From Agrocybe praecox (lineage: Eukaryota > Basidiomycota > Agaricomycetes > Agaricales > Agrocybaceae): a stretch of DNA of 64,000 nucleotides. The position numbers were made by a program, and so were the translations under genes. The notes under the pieces were generated by a model. The model searched no databases. It worked only from the letters and a program-made list of their open reading frames with translations, and had not been told where the DNA came from. This document shows, one piece after another, positions 42,799-53,418 of this stretch (positions are counted from its first letter, which is position 1; each line of letters starts with the position of its first letter). The DNA is taken from positions 2,356,001 to 2,420,000 of the forward strand of contig OZ024841.1 in NCBI GenBank assembly GCA_964017145.1, given 5' to 3'.

Positions 42799-45700
42799 AT
42801 GGCGCAAACTATTGAGCTCGCTCAGGTTAGTTATGCCCTCGACCCCGTTCTCCTGTCCCATGCTGAACAATTCTCCTTCTAGACAGCCAAGAGAGACAGC
42901 TTGAAAGAGCTCGAGAAGAAGTATCAGGACCGCTGGCAATCTGAAAAGATTTTTGAAGTCAATGCACCCTCAGCCGAGGATGTGGCAGGCTTAACACCTG
43001 CTCAAATTCAGGAAAAACACCCCAAATGGTTTGGAAACTTCCCCTACCCCTACATGAACGGCAGCTTGCATCTTGGACACGCTTTCACGATCTCAAAGAT
43101 TGAATTCAATGCTGGATACCAACGCCTGCTGGGTAAACGCGTGCTGTTCCCTCATGGTTTTCACGTCACTGGAATGCCAATCAAGGTATGGTGTTCTGCA
43201 CTATGGTGTACTTCACAGTTAACGATATGTAGGCATCCGCAGATAAAATTATTCGCGAAATGCAACTGTTCGGAGAAGACTTTGAGCGGTTCGAAGAAGT
43301 TCAAGCTGAGCTGGACCGAATAGAAGCTGAGAAAGAGAAAGAGGATGAGGTAGCCGCTGGACCAGCCGACAAATCGAAAGGAAAGAAGGGAAAGATTCAG
43401 GCTAAATCTACAGGATTGCAATACCAGTTCCAAATCATGGAGTCTATCAAGGTTCCTCGTTCAGAAATCAAGAAATTTGCCGACCCTCTGCACTGGTTGA
43501 CTTATTTCCCCCCGATTGCTATCGTACGTCTCTGCGTTTGATTCGAATTAACTTTTCATCAACTTCATATAGGATGACAATAATGCATTTGGTTCGCGCA
43601 TTGACTGGCGCCGTTCATTCCTGACCACAGACGCGAATCCTTACTATGACTCATTCGTTCGCTGGCAAATGAACAAGTTGCACGAGCTTGGCAAAATCAA
43701 GTTTGGCGAGCGCTACACTATCTACAGTCCCAAGGATGGTCAACCTTGCATGGATCACGATCGTCAAGATGGAGAAGGCTTTGGTCCACAGGAATACACT
43801 GGCATCAAGATGGAGGTGTTGGATTGGAGCCCTGAAGCCAAGGCATTGATTGCGGACAAAGTTGGGGGTAGGAAGGTCTTCATGGTTGCCGCTACTCTGA
43901 GGCCGGAGACTATGTACGGTCAGACAAATACCTTCGTGGGCACCGCTATCAAGTACGGCATCTTTTCTGCCAACGATAAAGAGGCATACTTGTGCACCCT
44001 GCGCGCCGCCCGTAACATGGCATTCCAAGGTACCATCACCCCCCGTGGTCATATTGAGCAGCTAGTCGAAATTCAGGGTTCCAAGCTTGTTGGCACCAAG
44101 GTCAACGCACCATTCGGTCTACACCCCGAAGTTTACGTTCTTCCTATGGACAATGTTTTGGCCACTAAAGGTACTGGTGTTGTCACTTCCGTGCCCTCTG
44201 ATTCTCCCGACGATTTCCAGACCTTGACCGACCTCCGCAAGAAGGCAGAATTCTACAAGATCGATCCATCTTGGGCTGGTATTGATCCCATTCCCGTCCT
44301 TTCCACTCCTACATACGGTGAAATGATTGCTCCTGCTGTAGTCAAGCAGTTGAAGATTCAATCGCAAAAAGATACCAAACAACTCGCCGAGGCAAAGGAA
44401 ATTGCTTACAAGGAAGGGTTCTATAACGGTATCATGCTCGTGGGTGAATTCAAGGGACAGAGCGTGCAGGAGGCAAAAACCAAGGTTCGTGACGCTATGA
44501 TTGCAGCGAACTTGGCCTTCCCCTACGCCGAACCCGAAGGCCTGGTCATCTCCCGTAGCGCAGATGAGTGCGTTGTTGCTTTGATGGATCAGTGGTACAT
44601 CGATTACGGTGAGCCTACATGGAGAAGCAAGGCCGCAGAGTAAGCGTCCGTTATTTGAATTTGTCCGTAGGGTTCTTGCTCATTGATAATTTCTCTGCAG
44701 AGTTTTGGCCCAGATGAACACTTATACCCCAGAGACTCGCCATTCCTTCGAGAAGACTTTGGACTGGTTGAACAAGTGGGCTTGCGCACGTACTTATGGA
44801 TTGGGATCTGTTCTTCCTTGGGACCCTCACTTCTTGGTTGAGTCCCTTAGTGATTCGACCATCTACATGAGTTACTATACCGTTGCACAGCTCCTACATG
44901 GTATGTCGCATATCTGATTTTAAACCGTCGAAATCTTCAATCATTATTTTTAGAAAACAGCCTCGATGGCAGCAAACCCGGTCCTCTAGGTGTCACTCCA
45001 GACCAAATGACTGACGAAATTTGGGAATATATCTTCTGCCGTGCACCATTCCCCGACCCATCTCCTCTCCCCCGCGAAAAGGCCGACGCTTTGAAACACG
45101 AATACGAATACTTCTATCCCTTCGACATCCGCTCTTCCGCCAAGGATCTCGTACCCAACAACTTGACATTCGCTCTCTATAACCACGCTGCCATCTTCCC
45201 AGAAGACAAATGGCCCAAGAGCATGCGTACTAACGGTCATTTGATGCTTAATGGAAAGAAAATGTCGAAGAGTACTGGAAACTCGTTGACGCTGAGAGAG
45301 GCAATCGAGAAGTTCGGTGCTGATGCCACTAGGTTGTCGTTGGCTGATGCTGGAGATGGCTTGGAGGATGCCAATTTTGAGGAGAAGGCTGCCAACGCCA
45401 ACATTCTGCGGATACACACTCTTTTGGGTTGGTGTGAGGTTCGTCTTTTCGCTCTTGTTATTTTTTCCTGGCCTTACATCTTTGCTTCTAGGAAATGGTC
45501 AAGGATCAGGCTAACCTCCGCCATGGAGCTCGCAATTACCATGACGAAGTGTTCGAACATGAAATTAACGAATTGATTAACATCACGCAAAGCCATTACG
45601 AAGCGTGAGTGGACCGTCAATCGACTGTAATGGTGCTAATCGATATGGTCTCCAGTACAAACTACAAAGATGCTCTCAAGTTTGGCTTCTATGACTTCCA

Positions 45701-46501
45701 GAGTGTTCGTGACTGGTACCGTGAAATCACTGCCGATGTCGGCATGCACGCCGACCTTGTCCTTTACTGGATTCGTTCTGCGGCCCTTTTGGTTACCCCT
45801 GTTGCTCCTCATTTCACAGAACACATCTGGTCCACTATTTTGCAAGAGCCAAAGTCGATCCAGTTTGCATTGTGGCCCACACTATCCAAGGCCGTTGACC
45901 CCACCGTCATTGAAGCCGGACAGTACATGCGTGGCACCATTAAGACCATCCGTGATGCTGAGGCATCCTTGCTTAAGGCAATGGTCAAGGCTAAGGGCAA
46001 GAAAAATGCCCCTTCAGAGCCGTTGTTTGATCCCAAGAAACCAAAGGCTGTCAGGGTGTATATTGCAACGAGTTTCCCCGCATGGCAAGATCTGTCCGTC
46101 CAGGCTGTCCAGGCTGCTTATTCCAAAGAAGATGACAAGGTCGACGATGCTAAGGTCAAGGAACTGTTGATCCAAAACGGACTCATCAAGGATAAGAAAG
46201 CCATGCCCTTCATTCAAGCTTTCAAGGTATGCTTTCTTGCCCTTTCCAGTTGTTGTATATCCTAATAATTTCTCGCCAGAAACGTATCGCTCAATACGGT
46301 GCTGATGTCACCTTCCGTCGTGCTCTGCCATTTTCAGAAAGTGCAGTCTTGACCGAATTGCTGCCATATCTAAAGAAAACGCTCGGCCTCGTTGATGCTT
46401 CTATCGTCCCGGTCGATGAGGCTATCCAAAAAGGTTATACCCAAAGCATCATCGAATGCTCAGAGCCTGGAAGCCCTGCCTTTGAGTACTACAATGTATA
46501 A
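42799..46501 (+). CDS. CDC60: Leucyl-tRNA synthetase, cytosolic
   Basis: About 1,070 residues in about eight exons, ATG 42799 (MAQTIELAQ, then intron GTTAGT) to TAA 46499-46501. A class Ia synthetase that charges tRNA-Leu. HIGH motif is [10 protein letters not shown] (43063), KMSKS is [10 protein letters not shown] (about 45256). The CP1 editing insert contains [15 protein letters not shown] (43888) and the [15 protein letters not shown] segment (44173), with the Thr-rich and Asp residues of the editing site present. Typical eukaryotic N-terminal extension [18 protein letters not shown]. Eukaryotic/archaeal type throughout, so cytosolic. A long in-frame upstream extension exists but contains no ATG, so the start is taken at MAQT. 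Confidence 0.95.
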
Positions 46502-46705
46502 TTTTAGAAATCCCTTGGTGCTATAGTTGTCAAAATCTAGAACATTTCCAATTTCTCAATTTCTCATTCCTGATTATTATCCATTTGTCACGAACGCGTC
46601 GCCTAAGTTGTGACCGCACGCGTTAAGGTATCTCACGGCTTGACACGCGTTGAAACAACATTGACCAATCTGTCAGGGTTACCAGACTATCACTTACCAC
46701 ATATC

Positions 46706-47810
46706 ATGCCAGGCCCATGTAATAGGCGCAAACCCAAAGCTCGAGGGAAAAAACAAAAGGGAAAGGGCTGTAATGACAGTGTAGCCCAGGCTCAGACATC
46801 TGTTGTCACCAACGAATGGCCCGTGGCATACAATACTACGTGCCAGTCTCCAGAGCCCCAAAGCGATGGACCAGGCACCAATTCCACACCTTCGTCTCCT
46901 TATCTAAAGACGCCTTCCCCCGAGTTATTCGACATGAGCAACCTCGAGAAAGAGATCTTTACTCTTGAAGACGAAGTTTCGAGCGAGATCGAGAAGGCAT
47001 TATTTGAAGAGCCTTTCATCCACGATCCTGGAAATGGACCTCGCGTCCGCAATGCGAGCACGTTCATGGGATCTTTCTTCGCTCAGCCGCCTGCACTACA
47101 GGTGAGGAGATTTGGCTAGGGATATTCGGGTGGTCTTCGTGCTGGCTAAGCCAAGTCCTAGGACCCTTTGTGTGCGGAGTTTGCGCAGGAGGAAGTCTTA
47201 CAGATGCTGCGTACTATATTACCAGAGGAAACGGCTCTCGTATGTTGCTGCTACTCTCTTCAACTTTTGTGCAATCATTGACTCCTTTTCAAAGATTCTT
47301 TGGTACAACAAAAGCCGGTCCCACGGTCGCGTCTGTCCGTCTTGTCAGCGTCTATATCGCCTGGGTGATACCCTACCAGATCTCATGGACAAGGAACCCA
47401 CCAAAAGCACCTACACCTCGCCACAACTACTACGCGAACAGCAAATCAGTGGATTATGTTAGTATCTACTCTCTTATTTGTTCTGTTCTCATATAACGTC
47501 CGTCGCTTTATTTGCAGGTTCGCCTGTCTGTTTCATCATAGCATCTTTCAATTACCCAGAGGCTATCAAATCAACCTGGGGACGCATGGCGGATGAAATG
47601 GATGATGAAAGCTGGGACCTATTGAATGAGACTTCGAGATCGGCCTATGAAAGCGAAACATGCCAGGCACTAGGCTTGCTTATGAGAATGACCCGATTAC
47701 ATGATTTAGGACTTGCACAACTGTGCTTTGACGATGATGAAGAGTTCCTTTTGCAGGGCGCAGAAATTGACACGGTATCTGGAAGGCATGCACATGTATC
47801 TGTGTCATGA
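46706..47810 (+). CDS. Conserved basidiomycete protein with CxxC motif, unknown function
   Basis: About 310 residues in at least four exons, ATG 46706 (MPGPCNRRKPKARGKKQKGK). The first 130 residues are basic and Ser/Pro-rich. Then a folded-looking part: DPLCAEFAQEEVLQMLRTIL (47161), PEETAL, intron, ILWYNKSRSHGRVCPSCQRL (47285; one CxxC pair), and after another intron SFNYPEAIKSTWGRMADEMD (47550). It ends about 47810, or slightly beyond if the GTATCTGG at 47774 is a donor. No named family is recognised; the single CxxC could bind metal only with a partner. The gene follows the leucyl-tRNA synthetase at a distance of 205 bp. Confidence 0.65.
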
Positions 47811-48206
47811 CGATCCTCGAGGTGAGTAAACTAACATTGCAGAGTCGCATCTCCAGTTGATCCTCTGCTTCCTCTTAGCAATCCCGATTAAAGACCGCAT
47901 TGGGTGTGAGGTATCTATCGATATGGAATCATGGAGACTCGCCATGAATTATATCTTATATTATTAATGTTTATTACGAGATTCTACGACTGACATCAGA
48001 ATGAATGACACTAACATCTTGACCGATTTCGACCTTCCTTAATTCCTCAAGCGAAAAGGGCACCTGTTGATTACGTGCATGACTGCTGATGTTCGACTGA
48101 TGGTATAATCTTTTTACATCACTGTCCAAAGATATGTATATTATATTATGCATTCACGAAAGTCACTATCCATCCACGGAAACCCAGCAGCGACCCATCC
48201 CCCTGA
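47811..48206. other. 3' region between convergent genes
   Basis: About 400 bp. A possible last exon of the preceding gene around 47,840-47,880 cannot be excluded. Otherwise nothing recognised. Confidence 0.35.
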
Positions 48207-49758
48207 TCAGTTGACAGTTTGTAATGAAGCGAAACCAGAAGGCCAGTTGCCCTTAAAGACGTATGCGTCTTCTGTGGGAGGGGTAATCTTAGCGAAGCGT
48301 CCGAGCTGTTCATCTAAAATTAGGAAGCGTCAATGTCAATTCTTATCCACAAATGGTACGATACAGAAATGGGGGGACTTACATATGGGGTCGCTAGCCA
48401 CTGCATCGAAGTGCCTCAATTGCCAGGTTGTACCTTCTGCCGCCTCGTCCTTTCGGCGCTGTCGTTGCTCGTTCTAAGCGCAACGTCGAGTCGGTGAAAT
48501 TGAGCTCCGGATACAACAAAAAAATACATCAACGAACCTCGATCCTACTCTTTTCCCGACTCGCGAGTTCAAAATCGCCTTCACGGATACCTTTGGCAAC
48601 AAGGAACCACAAACGTCTGGTTTCTGATTCTCCTAATTCCGAAGACCATTCGAGAGGAGTTACCTCTTCCTTCCGCTCATGGACTTCGTGGAAAGTTCCT
48701 CCACCGCCCTTGACAAATTTGCTGTGCTCGTGCCAAGTGCCTTCGATGACGATCTCCTTTGGACCTGCACCACCCTGCCCTGGGATAGGGACGGTAGTCG
48801 ACTTGAAGGTGTGGGATTTGCCAGAGAAATATCCCTTGCCCTTGTACTCGATAGTAGTGATATTGCCTCCACCGATAATGTAGGACGTCTCAGCCAACTC
48901 GATGTACGGAGATCCGTACCAAAGACCGTCGATACGGAGACGAGGGAAGGTGATGAGGTATTGCTCTGTCTCATTGATAGTGAGCACAGCATGGCCAATC
49001 TGTTTCACGATAATGGCGCCAGAGCTGAAAGAGGTCTTCTGCGCGTTATGTCCTACGAGTTTAAGGCCCTTCTTTTTGTTCTCGATCACGTATGCGGTGA
49101 TGGGCGGGTGATGCGATACTTGCTCGACGAGGAGCTCAGTCAAGCCGCGACCATTTTGGTCTGGCCAGTTTCCATAGAATACTTCTCCAAGAACGGGGTT
49201 AAGTGGTCTGCAAAGATGTTTAGCACCGGAAACGAAGTTGATACGCGGTCGTTTTACTTTTTCTCTGAGCCCATCGTCTCATTTCTGGAGGTGTATTGAT
49301 CCTTGAGAGTGCTCTAAAGCGCGTATTAAGTGGTTTTCATATTAAGTAACATTTAGTAGACTTACTATGAACCATCGGAGGACAGCAAGAGCCCGATCTT
49401 GGCCTGGTTTGGCATCCGCGATAGCCGCAAAGTACTCTGGGCGCTCGCACCAGTATGCTGGGGACCATGAACATTGGTTAAAGCTCAGAAAGTGTACTAG
49501 AATACATACCAGGGAATTCGGTCAAAGATACTGGGGAAAGAATGAAAGGTGGTGCGGTGAGCGACGAGAGATCACCTGAAAAGGAGGCGATGCTGGAGAT
49601 GATGGTTAGCTCGTCGCCGTGAAGAATGTCGAGGAGGCCTACGATTTGAGGAAAGAGGTCCAGCTACCGCGTTGAGCAGGAGGAACGGCCTGTTGAAAAT
49701 AAGAAAAGGTGAGAAATGGGATGATCTACGGACGTACACCAGCTTCTTCAGTGGTCAT
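48207..49758 (-). CDS. Oxysterol-binding protein, Kes1/Osh4 type
   Basis: About 400 residues in about eight exons, ATG 49758 (MTTEEAG) to TGA 48207-48209. The short lipid-transfer core without PH or ankyrin domains is typical of Osh4/Kes1. The hallmark EQVSHHPPITAY motif is at about 49,110, with the PLNPVLGEVFYGNWP segment upstream (lid/sterol pocket region). The largest exon (49143-48530) holds LRIDGLWYGSPYIELAET, IEYKGKGYFSGKSHTF and LEWSSELGESETRRLWF. The C-terminal exons read DAYVFKGNWPSGF. Role: sterol/PI4P exchange between ER and Golgi membranes. An adjacent divergent otubain gene begins 101 bp away. Confidence 0.9.
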
Positions 49759-49859
49759 GGCAGCAAGGTAAAGAGGGTTGTATGACGTAATACACCTCTC
49801 CCAGTTATCTACGGCATGTTCCGGGCCAGCTCCCTCTCTTCATCTTATCTCTTAATATC

Positions 49860-51369
49860 ATGCCAGAAACTCCTCCAAGGACTCCAATTACGCCTCGTTA
49901 GTAAAATATACTCATTTGATCTGCTCATTTAATGCTCATCTTTCATGCCAGAGGGTCTCAGGAGGCCCAAGCAGCTCCCCCTCGACTCTGATACTGAGGA
50001 CGATCCAATGTTGACTCCTTTGGTTCTTCCCTCAGCCAATGATCTCTGGAATTTCTCGGGCCCAGGTAAGAGAAAAGACGCGCTAGCCCAGTGTCAATCG
50101 GATTCTATGGATCTTGTCATTAAACGCCCCTATCGTATTTATCACAACAGAATTTTCTGATTATACGCCCGCTCAACTTTACGAACTAAATCAAGTAACC
50201 ATTAGTCCTTGTAGACACTCCATAACGGCGCTAACTCTATAATTTAGCAACTGAAAGATGACAGCGTCCCACTCCGACCTCTTATTGATGCTGTGGCGCC
50301 CATGTCCACGTTGCGTTCTGAGTATGAAAATGGCTCTCCCTCGTTCTTGAAGCAGATCGATTGGCTTATCAATAATGGCTTCGGTAGCGTGCAAAGAACA
50401 AGAGGTAGGCTCGAATGGCAATCCCTATATTAATTCGGCTAACGGCAGTCATCCATGTCCAGGCGATGGAGACTGCTTTTACAGATGTGATGTTGTTTTT
50501 CTTGTTTGACTCATAACACCTATATAATAACCTTCTTTAGGGACTTCTCAGCCTTAGGATATGCCTATATCGAGAGTCTGATAAGTAACAAGGATAAAGA
50601 TTTTGCGGTAGCAAGTGCACTTTCGATTCTATCAGGCACCAAAGATACCCTCGACAATGCTGGAATTGAGAAGCTTGTCTATGAAGATTTTTATGAAGAC
50701 TTTGCCGCTCTAATTGGTAACGTCTCGACACCTGGAGAAGACGGACTTGTGTTGAATAAAGATCGACTATTGGAATCTTTCCAAAACCCCGAAGGCACGA
50801 ATAATCTACAATCAGTCATATATTAACTGAAGAACTTTCAATAGTGTCCAACTCCATTGTTATATATCTGAGGTTCGTTACAGTGAGCTTCTCTGGTTTC
50901 CATCGAGTGTTATGATATCTACTGACAATGTATTCCGGTGGCCCAGTCGGCACAAATCAAACTTAACCGAGAGTCATATGAAGGATTCCTCGTTCATCCC
51001 GATACTAAAGAATTCATGGACGTTGAATCTTTCTGTGCTAATATTGTACAAGCTATGGGCAATGAAGCAGGTTGAGATATTTTGGTAATCTCAATACGTC
51101 ATGTTACTCACTAGCTATTAAAGATCACGTCGAAATTGAAGCGTTGTGTCGGGCCTTGCAGCTTAACGTCGAAGTCGCCTATTTAAATGGGGTCAGATCA
51201 GACGGCGTAGATTTCATCAAGTTCCACAATGATTCAAATACAGGTGCTATTCCTATCACACTTTTATATCGGTGAGTTTTTCCTCTTGCTAGATTTCCTC
51301 ATACTTATAGATCGATTCCCTGTTTGTATAAGACCTGGACACTATGATATTCTCGTCACTAGAACCTAG
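49860..51369 (+). CDS. Otubain-like deubiquitinase (peptidase C65)
   Basis: ATG 49860 (MPETPPRTPITP) to TAG 51367-51369; about 300 residues in about nine exons. The catalytic Asp and Cys are in GDGDCFYR (about 50,463, after an intron ending CATGTCCAG), and the catalytic His is in PGHYDIL (about 51,337), so the triad is complete. Other family parts: FLKQIDWLINNGFGSV, DFSALGYAYIESLI, HVEIEALCRALQLNVEVAYL. Otubains cleave ubiquitin chains (OTUB1 prefers K48) and bind E2 enzymes. The N-terminal 60 residues are acidic and probably unstructured. Confidence 0.9.
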
Positions 51370-51816
51370 GCTTGAAGATGGAATTCAGAATATACCAGAT
51401 TGAGACGCGGAATGATTTTAATTAGACCATCATCGATATTTTGTAACAAGAAAATCGGAGACTGCGTTGACGCGTTGACTCTTGAGATTCAGAACGTCGC
51501 GTTCTTGATCACGTAGTTTTATAAGGGTTTTCATTGTCAATGCCAACGAGAAATGTCCAGGCTCGAAACCAGCCGTTATAGTAGCAGGATTCGAGAGAAA
51601 CAGAATTCGGAAATAATTGGAGCTATTCTTTATACTTACATAAAAATAATTCCCACGTGTTTTGTCCACACCCACGGGAGACTGGTACTATCGAGTCCAG
51701 AAAAATGTACGGCTTGTGTACGGCTCTTGAATAATCCAATGTACATGAGATAGCAATTATGTTCAAATAGAAACAGACCCCTTGCAACTTTAGATACACT
51801 CTTTTCCTTGACTTTT
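51370..51816. other. Intergenic
   Basis: A minus-strand open frame around 51430-51590 has plausible amino-acid composition but no family match and no clear start or splice sites, so it is not called. Confidence 0.35.
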
Positions 51817-53270
51817 ATGACGATGTCAGCCCCGAAACACCCTGTGTTGCATGAAGTCGTCTTTTCACAACTTGCAATAGACAACCATGCGCACCCTCTA
51901 CTCCGCGAGGATACGCGTTTCAGCATGCCATTTGAAGGTCTCTTCTCCGAAGCAGAGGGCCTTGCTTTGACAGAGGACGCCAAATATACAGCTCCATGCT
52001 TCCGAGCCACCAAGCAGCTTGCTCGATTGTACGGCCTTGACGAGGACACTGTTTCTTGGGATGATATTAAAGAACACCGTGCCAAACTAGCCTACGATGA
52101 TTTGTGCAAGCTGTGCTTTAAGGAGGCCCGCTTGCATTGCATCCTTATCGATGACGGCCTGGGAGGTGTCGCTGAGAAGGCTGAAGGTTATAAATGGCAC
52201 GACCAGTTCACGACTGCTGCAACGCGCCGGATTGTGCGCGTGGAAATTATCGCTGAGGTATGTCACATTTGTCATATTCAGACATTTTTAATGGTTGGGC
52301 CTGTCGTAGGGAATTCTACGGGATTTATTTGCAGCTCGAATGAGCACGAAGGAGATTCTTGAAAGGTTTGAGAGCACACTGATCGAAACCTTGACAAGCA
52401 GTGCGCTTGATAAAGATGTTGTTGGCTTCAAGTCCATTGTGTGTTATCGAACGGGGCTGAACGTCTCTGCAGCGCCTCGCAACATAAAAGATGAAGAAGC
52501 TGCAGTACAGGAAGTGTTCCATGCATACTGGGCGCAAGGAGAACTACGTCTTGCTCACAAGGCACTCAACGACCTGGTTGTTCGTATTGCTCTAGGAGTT
52601 GCTGGTCGATTCAAAAAACCAGGTAGTGGATTTCTTTTTTCCGAGCGGTATAATTGACGTGTCATGAAAGTTCAATTTCATATAGGACTTGGCGACAGTG
52701 ATATAACGCTGACATTAGCGTCACCGGCGCATTTGCAGCCTATCATAAAGATGTTCCCGGAAACGACATTTGTTCTTCTTCATGCTTCCTATCCATATAC
52801 ACGTGAGGCGGGGTATTTGACTGCAGTGTATCGAAATGTGTACCTTGATTTTGGCGAGGTACGTGTACACCAACTAGAGTGCGAGAAGAGGTGATCAGAT
52901 GCGGAAATAGGTTTTTCCATCCGTTTCTGCAGAAGGTCAGCGGTCTATCATCCGGCAAATTCTAGAATTGAGTCCGACAAACAAGATAATGTGGTCAAGT
53001 AAGCTGTAGAATGCGCTGGCACAGTGATTATTTTTAACTTCCAAGCAACAGGTGATGGACACTGGTGGCCCGAGACATTTTATCTGGGAAATCTTCAAGC
53101 TCGACAAGCGCTCTACGAGGTGGGCAGCTCAAAAGCTGGTTGGAAGATGCTAACGTGAAATTCAGGTGCTAGAAGACATGATAACGAGAAAAGACCTTTC
53201 TGAGAAGGAGGCTGTGAGAATAGTGGAAATGTCGTTGTTTGAGACGGCGTCAAAGTTGTATGAAGTGTAG
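51817..53270 (+). CDS. Amidohydrolase (FluG N-terminal domain-like)
   Basis: About 420 residues in about six exons, ATG 51817 (MTMSAPKHPVLHEVVF) to TAG 53268-53270. The metal-binding HxH is in AIDNHAHPLL (about 51,879). Later family parts are LHCILIDDGLGG, VQFHIGLGDSDITL, LLHASYPYTREAGYLTAVY, VYLDFGE and GDGHWWPETFYLG, typical of the amidohydrolase-2 family and of the N-terminal half of FluG. There is no glutamine-synthetase-like second half. Substrate unknown. The in-frame TTG at 51808 is not used. It ends 148 bp before the BiP start codon. Confidence 0.85.
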
Positions 53271-53418
53271 TGCCAGCTAATCTCGGCGTATAATAATTAT
53301 GATGCGTAGCACGTGACCTGGCCACGTCTAAGTGACACGTCATATATTGGTGGGCGAATAAATAGGATCACTTGTCGCATTTTTTGTTCTTTCCGTAAGA
53401 CCACCAACATCCATTACA
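53271..53418 (+). promoter_or_regulatory. BiP promoter with UPRE-like sites
   Basis: Only 148 bp separate the amidohydrolase stop from the BiP ATG. Within it are CACGTG (53310-53315), GCCACGTC (53321-53328; reverse complement GACGTGGC) and ACACGTCA (53335-53342; reverse complement TGACGTGT). These resemble the unfolded-protein-response element TGACGTG(G/T) bound by Hac1/XBP1-type bZIP factors, as expected for KAR2. Confidence 0.6.

Noticed and set aside
51430..51675. 81-residue minus-strand frame between the otubain and amidohydrolase genes
   Set aside because: Plausible composition, but no start context, no splice structure and no recognised family.
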